Source: Burkholderiales bacterium
GTDB taxonomy: Bacteria; Pseudomonadota; Gammaproteobacteria; Burkholderiales; Ga0077523
Reading direction: 5' to 3'
NCBI GenBank assembly: GCA_019747905.1
Contig: JAIEQG010000023.1
Location: 1 to 64,000, forward strand
DNA: 64,000 bases
Under the pieces are notes generated by a model, which made no database searches, had not been told where the DNA came from, and saw only the letters and a list, made by a program, of their open reading frames with translations. Positions 49,564-58,527 of the stretch are shown piece by piece. A program made the position numbers and the translations under genes. Each line of letters opens with the position of its first letter. Positions within the stretch are counted from its first letter, which is position 1.

Positions 49564-50658
49564 ATGATCGCGATCGTTCGAACGTTGTCGTGGGCGGCGA
49601 TTGCGCTGCTCGCATGTGACCTCGTGCACGCACAGGACACACCGCGCTTCGCGGTGGATGCGGCCTGGCCCAAGCCGTTGCCGAACAACTGGATCCTCGG
49701 GCAGATCGGCGGCATCGCGGTGGGGCCGGACGATCACGTGTGGGTCTACCAGCGGCCGCGCACCCTGACCGACGACGAACGCGGCGCCACGATGAATCCG
49801 CCCTGGTCCCGGTGCTGCGTGCCGGCGCCATCGGTGCTCGAGTTCGACGTGGAGGGCAACCTGCTCGGCGCGTGGGGTGGACCGGGGAGTGGCTACGACT
49901 GGCCCGAGAGCGAGCACGGCATCAGCGTCGACGCCGGCGGCAACGTGTGGCTCGCGGGCAACGGCAAGGCGGATCACCAGGTACTCAAGTTCTCGCGCGA
50001 CGGCAAGTTCCTGATGCAGATTGGCCGGGCGAACGAGACCGGCACCAGCAACACCACCGAACTGCTGGGCCGGCCCGCGCTACCGGTCGTGGATGTCGCG
50101 GCCGCCGAACTGTACGTGGCCGACGGCTACAAGAACCGCCGCGTGATCGTGTTCGATGCGGCGAGCGGTGCGTACAAGCGGCACTGGGGCGCGTATGGTG
50201 CAGTTCCAGAAGATGCCGATCCGGGTGCCTACGATCCGCAGGCGTCGGTCGCGAAGCAGTTCCGCAACCCGGTGCATTGCGTGCGCATCGCGAAGGACGG
50301 GCTCGTGTACGTGTGCGACCGCGTCAACGACCGGTACCAAGTCTTCCGCAAGGACGGGGCGTTCGTGCGCGAGGTTCGGCTCGATCCGCAGACCCGCTCG
50401 ATGGGGTCGGTGTGGGATGTCGGATTCTCGGAAGATCCGGCGCAGAAGTACATGTACGTGGCCGACGGGACCAACAACGAGATCCACATTCTCGTGCGCG
50501 CGACCGGCGAGCAAGTGGGGAGCTTCGGGCGCGGCGGCCGTCAGGCGGGCCAGTTCCACTGGGTGCATGCGATGGCAGTGGACTCGCGCGGAAACGTCTA
50601 CACGGGCGAGGTGGATTCGGGCAAGCGCGTGCAGAAGTTTTCGAGGGTGCTGGAGTAG
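49564..50658 (+). CDS. NHL-repeat beta-propeller, peptidylglycine lyase-like
   Basis: 364 residues from ATG 49564 (GGGGAGGGGAGGAG upstream). Signal peptide MIAIVRTLSWAAIALLACDL ends near HAQ. Six or so NHL-type blades: GGIAVGPDDHVWVYQRP, HGISVDAGGNVWLAGN, LYVADGYKNRRVIVFDA, VHCVRIAKDGLVYVCDR. The fold matches peptidyl-alpha-hydroxyglycine alpha-amidating lyase relatives, which bind a metal in the propeller. Following the CX3CH cytochrome, it is probably a periplasmic enzyme or sensor in a redox pair; substrate unknown. Confidence 0.85.
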   Translation: MIAIVRTLSWAAIALLACDLVHAQDTPRFAVDAAWPKPLPNNWILGQIGGIAVGPDDHVWVYQRPRTLTDDERGATMNPPWSRCCVPAPSVLEFDVEGNLLGAWGGPGSGYDWPESEHGISVDAGGNVWLAGNGKADHQVLKFSRDGKFLMQIGRANETGTSNTTELLGRPALPVVDVAAAELYVADGYKNRRVIVFDAASGAYKRHWGAYGAVPEDADPGAYDPQASVAKQFRNPVHCVRIAKDGLVYVCDRVNDRYQVFRKDGAFVREVRLDPQTRSMGSVWDVGFSEDPAQKYMYVADGTNNEIHILVRATGEQVGSFGRGGRQAGQFHWVHAMAVDSRGNVYTGEVDSGKRVQKFSRVLE

Positions 50659-50661
50659 CAG

Positions 50662-50874
50662 CCCCCATCCCGGCCTTCCCCCACGCTCGTCGCGTGGGGG
50701 AAGGAGAGGAGTGCGACGATCGGTAGGGCTGATCGTCGAAGGCTCGGACTGCAGCCCCCATCCCAGCCTTCCCCCACCTTCGGTGGGGGAAGGAGTGCAT
50801 GTCGCTGAAATCATCGCGATGCGCGCAGTACATTCCCTCCCCCAGCGAAGCTGGGGGAGGGTTAGGGTGGGGGC
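50662..50874. repeat. Composite hairpin repeat array that ends the MFS gene
   Basis: Holds a diverged 91-bp-type unit (CCTTCCCCCACGC ... GATCGTCG, 50674-50738), a second hairpin CCTTCCCCCACC/GGTGGGGGAAGG (about 50768-50793), and a third CCCTCCCCCAGC/GCTGGGGGAGGG (about 50836-50861) followed by TTAGGGTGGGGGCG. The TTA at 50862-50864 is the minus-strand stop of the MFS gene, so its C-terminus DSPPP is encoded by the element. Same family as the 80-540 array. Confidence 0.88.
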
Positions 50875-52079
50875 GAATCGCCCGCCGGCTTCACCCGCCC
50901 CGCCAACCAGATGCACGCGAGGGTTGCAGTGACGGCGAGCAACCCCACCGCCCAGAAGTGCGTGATCCGTCCATCGGCGGCGCGGCCCATGATCAGGCCG
51001 GCGCTGTAGGCGGCCAGCCCCGCGAACAACTGCTGGATCGAGCTGTTGAACGCGAGAAAGCTGCCGCGCAACCGTGGCGTCACGCTGCTCGTCACCAGCG
51101 CCATGACGGGCACGAACCGGCCCGACACGAACACCATGAAGACGACACTCGCTGCGATCGCCACCGGTACGGGCACCGGCGGCAGGTTGGTCGTGATGAG
51201 CAGCGGCACGATGGAGATGGCAGCCACGACCCGGAATACGCGCTTCTTGCCGTGCCGATCGGACAGACGGCCGATCCAGCGCGAGGTGAACAGCGTCGCC
51301 AGTCCGCCGGCGAGATAGAGATAGGGGAGATCGGTCTCCTTCAGTCCCACGTTTGCCACTGTGTATGGGCTGATGAAGGGAATCACCGAGAACCCGGCAA
51401 ACATCAGCGTCGCGATCAGCGCGAACGCGTTGAGGTGATTGCGCTGCGCGAAGACCGCATGCAGCTGCTCGAGCACGGAGACCTCGCGGCGTATCTCCAT
51501 ATGCCGATTCACCCTCGGCAGGGTGCGCCAGCACAGGACCCAGAGGAGGAAGCTCGTCACTGTGAGGAAGGCGAACGGGGCGCGCCAGTCGAAGTGATTG
51601 GCGAGGAAGAGCCCCACCGGCACGCCGGCGATCGCGGACAGGGAAAACGCTGCGGAAATGATGCCCATGGCGGTACCGCGGCGCTGCTCGGGCACCAGGT
51701 CGCCGACGATCGCGTAGACCACCGCGCCCAGGATGCCGCCGAAGACGCCCGCTGCCACGCGTGCGGCGAGCAGGGTCCAGAAGCCGGGTGCCAGCGCGCA
51801 GAGGAGTGTGGCCACCGTGAACCCGGCGTAGATGCCGAGCAATGCCGTCTTGCGGTCGAACCGGTCAATGTGGAAGGCGGCGAAGAACCCCGACGCAGCG
51901 GCCCCGAAGGTGTAGGCCGATACCAGCAAGCCGAAGTCGTGCGGCGTCACGTGCAGGACGCGCATGAGCTGGGGCCCGAGCGGCATCATGACCATGAAGT
52001 CCATGATGTGGGTGACCTGCAGCGCCGCGAGCAGCAGGAGCAGCGAACGTTCGCGCAGTTCGGTTCCGCCCGTGGTCAT
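50862..52079 (-). CDS. Major facilitator superfamily permease
   Basis: 405 residues, twelve predicted helices. The loop between helices 2 and 3 has FDRKTALLGIYAGFTVATLL (an MFS GxxxDRxGRR-like motif), and helix 5 GIISAAFSLSAIAGVPVGLF is a drug:proton-type motif C region. Resembles Bcr/CflA or AraJ-like exporters. Stop codon and last five residues come from the hairpin repeat. Substrate unknown. Divergent from the 7-TM AraC regulator (105-bp gap). Confidence 0.9.
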   Translation of the reverse strand: MTTGGTELRERSLLLLLAALQVTHIMDFMVMMPLGPQLMRVLHVTPHDFGLLVSAYTFGAAASGFFAAFHIDRFDRKTALLGIYAGFTVATLLCALAPGFWTLLAARVAAGVFGGILGAVVYAIVGDLVPEQRRGTAMGIISAAFSLSAIAGVPVGLFLANHFDWRAPFAFLTVTSFLLWVLCWRTLPRVNRHMEIRREVSVLEQLHAVFAQRNHLNAFALIATLMFAGFSVIPFISPYTVANVGLKETDLPYLYLAGGLATLFTSRWIGRLSDRHGKKRVFRVVAAISIVPLLITTNLPPVPVPVAIAASVVFMVFVSGRFVPVMALVTSSVTPRLRGSFLAFNSSIQQLFAGLAAYSAGLIMGRAADGRITHFWAVGLLAVTATLACIWLAGRVKPAGDSPPP

Positions 52080-52184
52080 CGTCGGTTGGACCGTCCGTTC
52101 GCGGCATTGTCGCCGCGCCTCGCTGCATTCGACGGTGCGGTCGCGGTGCTAGAGTCTCGCCGTTGCGATCGCGAGTCTGTCACG

Positions 52185-53261
52185 GTGATCCTGCTCGACA
52201 TCGGATTTCGTTTCGCTGCCATGGCTTTGCTGGGTCTGCTGGCGCTCTTGATGCTGCGTCGCGGGCGCGAGCATCTATCAGGCTTGCTCGCACTGGCGTT
52301 CGTGGCGGGACTCGTCTCCTACTTGATTCTCTCCGGGCCGATGCAGGCAACCTTGCCCGGCTGGCTCGAGGCAGGGCTTCTGGCGGCTGCCCTGGCCAAT
52401 CCGCTGCTGTTCTGGGCGCTGACGCGATCGATGTTCGACGAACGGTTCCGCCTCAAGCCGCTGCATGGGGCGTTTCTCGCTGTCGTCGAGATCCTCGGGT
52501 TCCTGAGTGTACTTGCCCACACGATCGAACGGGGCACAGTACCCGGTTCCGTGGTGGCCGCGTACGCAGGCCCGCTTCTGCGGGTGGCGTCCGTCGCTTT
52601 CATCGTCGCCGCCATCGTGGTTGCGCACCGGCGCGCGGTGCCGCCGCTCTCGATCGCCCGCCGCAAGGTTCGCGTGATGTTCGTGTCGATCGTCGGTGCG
52701 TACATGCTGCTCATCGTCCTCTCCGAGCTACTGCTCGGTGGGAGCAAGCCGCATCCCGTCGTCTCCCTGCTGAACGCCGCCGCCGTCCTGGCAATTGTCG
52801 CTGGCGTGTGCGTCGGTCTGCTGACGCCACGCTTGGGCCTGCTTCTGGAACCTGCGCGCGCGAATGCCGGCGGTGGCGAGCTTGCTGCCGAGCAGGAGTT
52901 GGTCGAGAGGCTGGACAAGGCCATGGCGGAGCGGGCGTACCGGCGGGAAGGGCTGACGATCGGCCAGCTCGCGGAGCAGTTGCAGATGCAGGAGCATCGG
53001 TTGCGGGCCTTGATCAATTCCCGGTTGGGGTTCCGCAATTTCGCCGAGTTTCTCAATCGCCACCGCGTCGCCGAGGCATGCGAGCGGCTTGCCGATCCGG
53101 CGCAGAGCAAGACCTCCATCCTGACCATCTGCCTCGAGCTGGGGTATGGTTCGATCGGTCCGTTCAACCGTGCCTTCAAGCAGGCGACCGGCACCACGCC
53201 CACCCAGTACCGCCGGGAAAGACTCGAAGGCAATCCGGAGCGGGGGGGGGCCGTCAACTGA
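52185..53261 (+). CDS. AraC-family regulator with seven N-terminal membrane helices
   Basis: 358 residues from GTG 52185 (MILLDIGFRFAAMALLGLLA). Seven hydrophobic segments (e.g. LSGLLALAFVAGLVSYLIL, VRVMFVSIVGAYMLLIVLSE) occupy residues 1-230; an AraC DNA-binding domain follows (about 255-350), with LTIGQLAEQLQMQEHRLRAL and SILTICLELGYGSIGPFNRA as the two helix-turn-helix units. A membrane-tethered one-component regulator, 126 bp upstream of a PQQ dehydrogenase and divergent from the MFS gene. Signal is unknown. Confidence 0.88.
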   Translation: MILLDIGFRFAAMALLGLLALLMLRRGREHLSGLLALAFVAGLVSYLILSGPMQATLPGWLEAGLLAAALANPLLFWALTRSMFDERFRLKPLHGAFLAVVEILGFLSVLAHTIERGTVPGSVVAAYAGPLLRVASVAFIVAAIVVAHRRAVPPLSIARRKVRVMFVSIVGAYMLLIVLSELLLGGSKPHPVVSLLNAAAVLAIVAGVCVGLLTPRLGLLLEPARANAGGGELAAEQELVERLDKAMAERAYRREGLTIGQLAEQLQMQEHRLRALINSRLGFRNFAEFLNRHRVAEACERLADPAQSKTSILTICLELGYGSIGPFNRAFKQATGTTPTQYRRERLEGNPERGGAVN

Positions 53262-53387
53262 CGATCGCCGAATTCGAATACGAAGCGATTTGTTCGATTT
53301 CGGCGAGACGATTGATCCATCGATCGGATGCAATGCGCCTGATTGGTCGCCGTCAGGGTGGCCGACGCAACGCGTGGAGATCCGACG

Positions 53388-55358
53388 ATGGTGTTTTTCG
53401 ACCACAGCTCTTCCTGTGTCCGGCGCCGGGCGGTGCTGGCATTGCTGTTCGCCGCCGTGCTTTCCGGGGCACGAGCGGCGCCCATCGAGTGGCCGGTGGT
53501 CGGAGGCGATGCGGGGGGTATGCGCTACTCCCCGCTGGCCGACATTCACCGCGGTAACGTCCATCGGCTGAAGGTCGCATGGACCTACCGGCACGGCGAT
53601 TTCCGCTCGGGCTGGCCGGAATCTCCGCTCAAGGGTACAGCCTTCCAGGCGACTCCTCTCATGGTGGAAGGCCGATTGATCTTCTCCACGCCGTTCAATC
53701 GGGTCATCGCGCTCGATCCGGAGAGCGGCCGGGAGCTGTGGGTGTTCGATCCGAAGATCGATCGCAGCCGGCGCTATCCGAACAAGTACGTGAGTCGCGG
53801 CGTAGCCCATTGGCGCGACGCGAAAGCCACCGGGAAATGCGCCAGCCGCGTGATCCTCGGCACGCTGGATGCTCGGCTGATCGCGCTGGATGCGGTCTCC
53901 GGCGCCGCCTGCACCGATTTCGGCGTGGGCGGAACGATCGACCTGCTGCAGGGCATCGAGCCGCTGGTGGACCCCTGGGAGTACAACGTCACCTCGCCGC
54001 CGACGGTGATCGGCGACAAGGTGGTGGTCGGATCCGCCGTCGCCGACATGATCCGCCGCATCCAACCCCCCGGTGCCGTTCGCGCGTTCGATGCGCGCAG
54101 CGGCCGACTGCTGTGGCGATTCGACACGACGCCGAAGCAGGGCGAAGCCGGACAGGAGACCTGGGCCGGCGAAAGCTGGCGCGAGGCAGGCGGTGCGAGC
54201 GTTTGGTCGGTGATCACCGCCGATCCCGAGCGCGACCTGGTCTTCCTGCCGGTCAAGCCGGCCGGGCCCGATCACTACGGAGGCGATCGGCCCGGCGACA
54301 ACCTGTACTCCGATTCCGTCGTGGCCCTGAATGCGTCCACCGGGAAGCGAGTCTGGCACTTCCAGACCGTGCACCACGACGTGTGGGACTACGATCTCGC
54401 GGCACCACCAGTGCTTGCACGATTGCGAATCGACGGGGCGTCCGTCGATTCGGTGGTGCAACTCACCAAGACCGGGCTGGTGTTCGTGCTGGATCGTGCG
54501 ACCGGGCAGCCGCTGTTTCCGGTGGAAGAACGACCCGCTCCGACTGGCTCCGCGCTGCCGGGAGAAGCGGTGTCGCCGACGCAACCGTTCCCGGTCAGGC
54601 CTGCGCCGCTCGTGCAGCAGACTCTGAGCGAACGCGATCTGTGGGACGCGCATCCGCATCTCGATCGATGCCGCCGGCGCTTCGCGGCGCTACGCAACGA
54701 AGGCATGTACACGCCGCCGTCCGAGCAGGAATCCCTGCTCTATCCCGGCGCGATCGGCGGCGCCAACTGGTCGGGCGGTGCGTTCGACCCGCATACGGGC
54801 TATCTGTATGTGCCGACCAACAACCTCGCCCTGGTGCTGCGGCTCAAGAAGCTGGCGCAGGACAATTTCCACCACACCGACGACGTCATCCTGCACTCCG
54901 GTCTGCGGGCACTGACCTGGCTCTTCCGGGGAACGGGCACCGGGCTGCGCTACCACGTCGCGCGACGTGAGATTTTCGCGGAGGGTGGCATCCCGTGCCA
55001 CCGACCGCCGTGGGGCAGCCTGTCGGCGATCGATCTCAACCGCGGCGAGATCGTCTGGCAGATGCCGGTCGGCAAGACCCGTGAGGGCGTACCCGGATCG
55101 ATGAACTTCGGTCCGCCGCTGGTGACGGCTGGCGGGATCGTCTTCCACTCGGGCGGCGCCGACCCGCGATTGCGCGCACACGATGCGCGGACCGGCGCGA
55201 TCCTCGCGACCTACGATCTGCCGGCCGGATTGCACGCCGGGCCGATGACGTACAAGCTGCGTAGCGACGGCAAGCAGTATCTCGTAGTGGCGCCGGGCGG
55301 ATACGTCGACCTGTCTCCGCTGGGGGACTACGTCATGGCCTTCGTGCTGGCGGATTGA
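53388..55358 (+). CDS. PQQ-dependent (glucose-dehydrogenase type) quinoprotein
   Basis: 656 residues from ATG 53388; a GTG follows directly. Signal sequence in the first 28 residues (CVRRRAVLALLFAAVLSGAR). Single-domain PQQ propeller of the membrane glucose/alcohol dehydrogenase type: RYSPLADIHRGNVHRLKVAW, GTAFQATPLMVEGRLIFSTP, HHDVWDYDLAAPPVL (329-343, catalytic Asp in WDYD intact), VLDRATGQPLFPVEERP. No five-helix membrane domain, so it is soluble periplasmic. 3' end overlaps the convergent LLM gene by 26 bp. Confidence 0.9.
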   Translation: MVFFDHSSSCVRRRAVLALLFAAVLSGARAAPIEWPVVGGDAGGMRYSPLADIHRGNVHRLKVAWTYRHGDFRSGWPESPLKGTAFQATPLMVEGRLIFSTPFNRVIALDPESGRELWVFDPKIDRSRRYPNKYVSRGVAHWRDAKATGKCASRVILGTLDARLIALDAVSGAACTDFGVGGTIDLLQGIEPLVDPWEYNVTSPPTVIGDKVVVGSAVADMIRRIQPPGAVRAFDARSGRLLWRFDTTPKQGEAGQETWAGESWREAGGASVWSVITADPERDLVFLPVKPAGPDHYGGDRPGDNLYSDSVVALNASTGKRVWHFQTVHHDVWDYDLAAPPVLARLRIDGASVDSVVQLTKTGLVFVLDRATGQPLFPVEERPAPTGSALPGEAVSPTQPFPVRPAPLVQQTLSERDLWDAHPHLDRCRRRFAALRNEGMYTPPSEQESLLYPGAIGGANWSGGAFDPHTGYLYVPTNNLALVLRLKKLAQDNFHHTDDVILHSGLRALTWLFRGTGTGLRYHVARREIFAEGGIPCHRPPWGSLSAIDLNRGEIVWQMPVGKTREGVPGSMNFGPPLVTAGGIVFHSGGADPRLRAHDARTGAILATYDLPAGLHAGPMTYKLRSDGKQYLVVAPGGYVDLSPLGDYVMAFVLAD

Positions 55359-56406
55359 ACGATGGGCGGGTCGTTGGCGATTCGACCGAAGACAGTCCGA
55401 ATGCTTCCGCCAGCATCGCATACGATTCGATCCGCGAACGGTAGTCCCCCGTGATCGTCAGCACCATCACTTCGTCGGCTTCGTACGTGGCCTGCAACGC
55501 GAGGATCCGATCGCGAACCATGTCCGGCGTGCCGATGATCGCGCGTGCCCGTTCACGTTCGATGATCAGGCGGTCTGCATCGGTATAGGGCTGATCCATT
55601 GCCATCTCTACCGTCGCGATGGGGGCATCGAAGCCGCGAGCCATCTGCAGGCGGCGCAGGTCGATGGGAGCTGCGAGGCGCTCGGCCTCTTCCATCGTGC
55701 GCCCACAGATCGCGAACACCGTCAGCATCGAGTAGGGCGCGGGCTCGCGCGCAGAGGGCCGATAGTCGCGCCGATAGGCGCGCATGAACTCGTCGCCACC
55801 ACGGGCGTTGATGAAGTGCGCGAACGAACAGCGCAGCCCGAGCATCGACGCCAGCGTCGCGCCGTAGTCGGACGAACCCAGCAACCACACTTCGGGCGAG
55901 GTCGTGCCCGTTGGCATCGCCTTCACGCGTGCGTAGGGATGATCGCCCGGCAGCGCGTCGTCGAGGAACGCCACCGTTTCCTGGACGTGCACCGGGAACT
56001 GGTTGATGTCGTAGAACGCGCCCTGGAACAGCGCCTGGGAGGTGAGCATGTCCGACCCTGGCGCGCGGCCCATGCCGAGGTCGATGCGGCCCGGGAACAA
56101 CGCTTCGAGCATGCGGAACTGCTCGGCTACCTTGAGTGCGCTGTAGTAGGGGAGCATCACACCGCCGGTGCCTACCCGCATGCGTTCCGTGGCGGCAGCG
56201 ACGCGCGTCAGCAGGATCTCCGGACAAGGATCGGCGAGCCCGCGCATGCCGTGATGCTCGGCCAGCCACATGCGGTGATAGCCCAGTGCCTCCACCTCGC
56301 GCGCCAGTTCGACGGTGCGCTGGACAGCCTGGGCCGGTGTGTGGCCGGCGATGATGGGCGACTGGTCGAGTACCGACAGGCGGACGGGTTTGGCGGCGAC
56401 GTTCAT
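55333..56406 (-). CDS. LLM-class flavin-dependent oxidoreductase
   Basis: 357 residues, luciferase-like monooxygenase fold. LSVLDQSPIIAGHTPAQAVQ opening, YHRMWLAEHHGMRGLADPCP (the H-H loop near flavin), VGTGGVMLPYYSALKVAEQF and LGMGRAPGSDMLTSQALF are diagnostic of the single-component MsnO8/YhbW-like LLM group. Uses reduced flavin with O2 or reduces a substrate; partner reductase absent. 75 bp downstream of the MFS gene, the last gene of the sulfide-stress style set or a separate unit. Confidence 0.9.
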   Translation of the reverse strand: MNVAAKPVRLSVLDQSPIIAGHTPAQAVQRTVELAREVEALGYHRMWLAEHHGMRGLADPCPEILLTRVAAATERMRVGTGGVMLPYYSALKVAEQFRMLEALFPGRIDLGMGRAPGSDMLTSQALFQGAFYDINQFPVHVQETVAFLDDALPGDHPYARVKAMPTGTTSPEVWLLGSSDYGATLASMLGLRCSFAHFINARGGDEFMRAYRRDYRPSAREPAPYSMLTVFAICGRTMEEAERLAAPIDLRRLQMARGFDAPIATVEMAMDQPYTDADRLIIERERARAIIGTPDMVRDRILALQATYEADEVMVLTITGDYRSRIESYAMLAEAFGLSSVESPTTRPSFNPPARRP

Positions 56407-56481
56407 GGGCGAGACTCGAACGAGAGGACGAGCATGCCTGATTGCGATCGCGAGGTCGAGCCGGTGGAGGGGCGAGCTTCC

Positions 56482-57780
56482 CTACGATGGGTGGTGCCAC
56501 TCTCCGGGATTCATGCGCGGGTGCGTCTCCTCGCTCAACCAGTGGAGGATTGCGCCTGAGGCGAACATCGACAATGCCACGAACCAGAACGCAGCTTCCA
56601 TGTTCCCGCCCACATGGGCTGCGATCCCGAGCCCGAGCGCGCCGACCGCGTAGCCGAGGTCGCGCCAGAACCGGTAGATGCCGATAGCGGAGCCGCGCCA
56701 GTCCGGATGCGAGATATCGGCGACCGCGGCCGACAGGTTCGGGTAGAGCAGAGCCATGCCAAGGCCCGACACGCCGGCGGACAGCGACCACCACGCGATG
56801 CCGGAACCGAGCACCATCATCGCCACGCCGAGACCGCAGATCCCCATGCCCCACACGTTGAGGAGATGGCGTCCGCTGCGATCGGACAGCCGTCCCGTGA
56901 AGAGCTGCATGCCGCCCCAGACGAACCCGTAGATGCCGATGATCCAGCCGATCTCGCCCAGCCCCACGCCGCGCTCGTACAGGAACACGGGATAGAAGAC
57001 CCACACGAGTGCATCGACGAATTTCTCGACGAGTCCCGCCTGGCTGATCGCAGCCAGTCTCGCATCGCGCCACGACACCAGGGCGAAGACTTCCCATGTG
57101 TCCGGACGAACGGAGACGTTCCGCGGATAGCGCGGCGGCGGGCCCGCGGTCTTCCGGTCGCGATGTTTGGCCGCCTCGGCCGCCGCCCAGGGACGGGTGT
57201 CGATCACGGCGAATCCGCTGAGCGCCAACGCGAGCCCGATCACCGCGAGACCGAAGAGCAGCAAGGCCTCGCGTGCCCCGAGGCCGACCGCCAGATAAGC
57301 GGTGGCGATGCCCGCCAGTGCCACGCCGACGTAGCCGGCGAACTCGTTCAATCCGATGGTGAGGCCGCGCTCGTCTAGGCGGGTCAGATCCAGCTTCGCA
57401 GTCTGCGTCATGGACCACGTGAGACCCTGGTTGACGCCGAGCAAGACGGTGGCGAACACGATCCAGCTCCAGTCCTGCGCCTGCCAGACGATGAGCGGTA
57501 TCGGCAGCGCCACACTCCAACCGATCACCAGCACTCTCTGGCGACCAATACGCTCCGATAGCCGTCCAGCGACGAAGTTGAGCGTGCCCTTCACGACACC
57601 GAAGGCGACGACGAAGGCGACGAGCAGCAGGAACGAACCCTTCGGCACGCCGAACTCCGCTTCGGCCAGTGCCGGCACGACGGTGCGCATCATGCCGAGC
57701 GTCGATCCGACCAGCAGCACCTGCAGGAGCTGGTGCGCGAACTGCGCCCGGTTCGCGCCGATTCCGTGCTCGAGGTGCAC
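56482..57780 (-). CDS. Major facilitator superfamily permease (sulfide-stress operon)
   Basis: 432 residues from GTG 57780, twelve helices split by a ~30-residue cytoplasmic loop (RDRKTAGPPPRYPRNVSVRP). FVAGRLSERIGRQRVLVIG is the MFS signature. Start is 3 bp after the MBL stop region, so it is co-transcribed with the persulfide-dioxygenase-like gene. Substrate unknown; a role in exporting sulfur compounds is only inferred from the neighbours. Confidence 0.88.
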   Translation of the reverse strand: MHLEHGIGANRAQFAHQLLQVLLVGSTLGMMRTVVPALAEAEFGVPKGSFLLLVAFVVAFGVVKGTLNFVAGRLSERIGRQRVLVIGWSVALPIPLIVWQAQDWSWIVFATVLLGVNQGLTWSMTQTAKLDLTRLDERGLTIGLNEFAGYVGVALAGIATAYLAVGLGAREALLLFGLAVIGLALALSGFAVIDTRPWAAAEAAKHRDRKTAGPPPRYPRNVSVRPDTWEVFALVSWRDARLAAISQAGLVEKFVDALVWVFYPVFLYERGVGLGEIGWIIGIYGFVWGGMQLFTGRLSDRSGRHLLNVWGMGICGLGVAMMVLGSGIAWWSLSAGVSGLGMALLYPNLSAAVADISHPDWRGSAIGIYRFWRDLGYAVGALGLGIAAHVGGNMEAAFWFVALSMFASGAILHWLSEETHPRMNPGEWHHPS

Positions 57781-57783
57781 GGC

Positions 57784-58515
57784 CTAGGCCGCGAGGTTGG
57801 TCTCGACGATCCGCGCCATGTCGGCGGGACGCTGCGGAATGTCCTTGGCCACATGGGCGATGAAGCTCGGCTTGTCCATCGACAGCGCCCGGTTCCAGCG
57901 CTTCTCGAACCCGAGCGTCGAGGACGGCTTGCCCGACAGCCCGGCGCCGCAAGCGCTGCCGGCCTGATGGCCCGGGAAGATCTCGATCTCGTCCGGCAGC
58001 GGCAGCAGGCGCGCATGCAGGCTGTCGTACAGCATCGCGGCCATCTCGTTCTCGCGACCGGCGAGGTCCGGCCGACCCGTGGACCCGACGAACAGCGTGT
58101 CGCCGGTGATCACGAACCAGGGCGCGTCGCCGCGGCGCCGGTCGGTGACCAGCAGGCAGACGCTGTCCACGGTATGCCCCGGCGTGTGCAGCACTTCGAT
58201 CTTCACGTTGCCCACGTCCAGCACGGAGCCGTCCCGCAAGGGCTCGAACGGGAAGCGCACGAAGGATCGGGCGGATTCGTGCAGGCAGTAGGGCGCGCCG
58301 AGCGTCCGGGCCAGCGCCCGCCCGCCCGAGTAGTGATCCGCGTGCACGTGCGTGTCGATGACGTGCGTGACGATGACGTTGGCGCGTCGGGCCTCCTCCA
58401 CGAACCAATCCTCGTCGCCGGCCACGACGTCGACGGCCACCGCCTTGCCCATTCCGGCGCAGCCGAAGAAGTAGGACAAAGACGACTCACGGGTTGCAAG
58501 CTGTCTGAAGAACAT
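57784..58515 (-). CDS. MBL-fold persulfide dioxygenase-like (ETHE1/Blh) protein
   Basis: 243 residues. Fe ligands of the ETHE1-type site: THVHADH (55-61), HTPGHT (110-115) and ITGDTLFVG (137-145). GLSGKPSSTLGFEKRWNRAL is the C-terminal block shared with Blh/ETHE1 persulfide dioxygenases. Oxidises glutathione persulfide to sulfite, in the cytoplasm. 12 bp downstream of the ArsR-rhodanese regulator and 3 bp upstream of the MFS gene, forming the operon. Confidence 0.93.
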   Translation of the reverse strand: MFFRQLATRESSLSYFFGCAGMGKAVAVDVVAGDEDWFVEEARRANVIVTHVIDTHVHADHYSGGRALARTLGAPYCLHESARSFVRFPFEPLRDGSVLDVGNVKIEVLHTPGHTVDSVCLLVTDRRRGDAPWFVITGDTLFVGSTGRPDLAGRENEMAAMLYDSLHARLLPLPDEIEIFPGHQAGSACGAGLSGKPSSTLGFEKRWNRALSMDKPSFIAHVAKDIPQRPADMARIVETNLAA

Positions 58516-58527
58516 GGTCGTCTCCTC

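Noticed and set aside
50799-53261. 820-residue frame including the AraC gene
   Set aside because: The first ~460 residues are antisense to the MFS gene; the true regulator starts at 52185.
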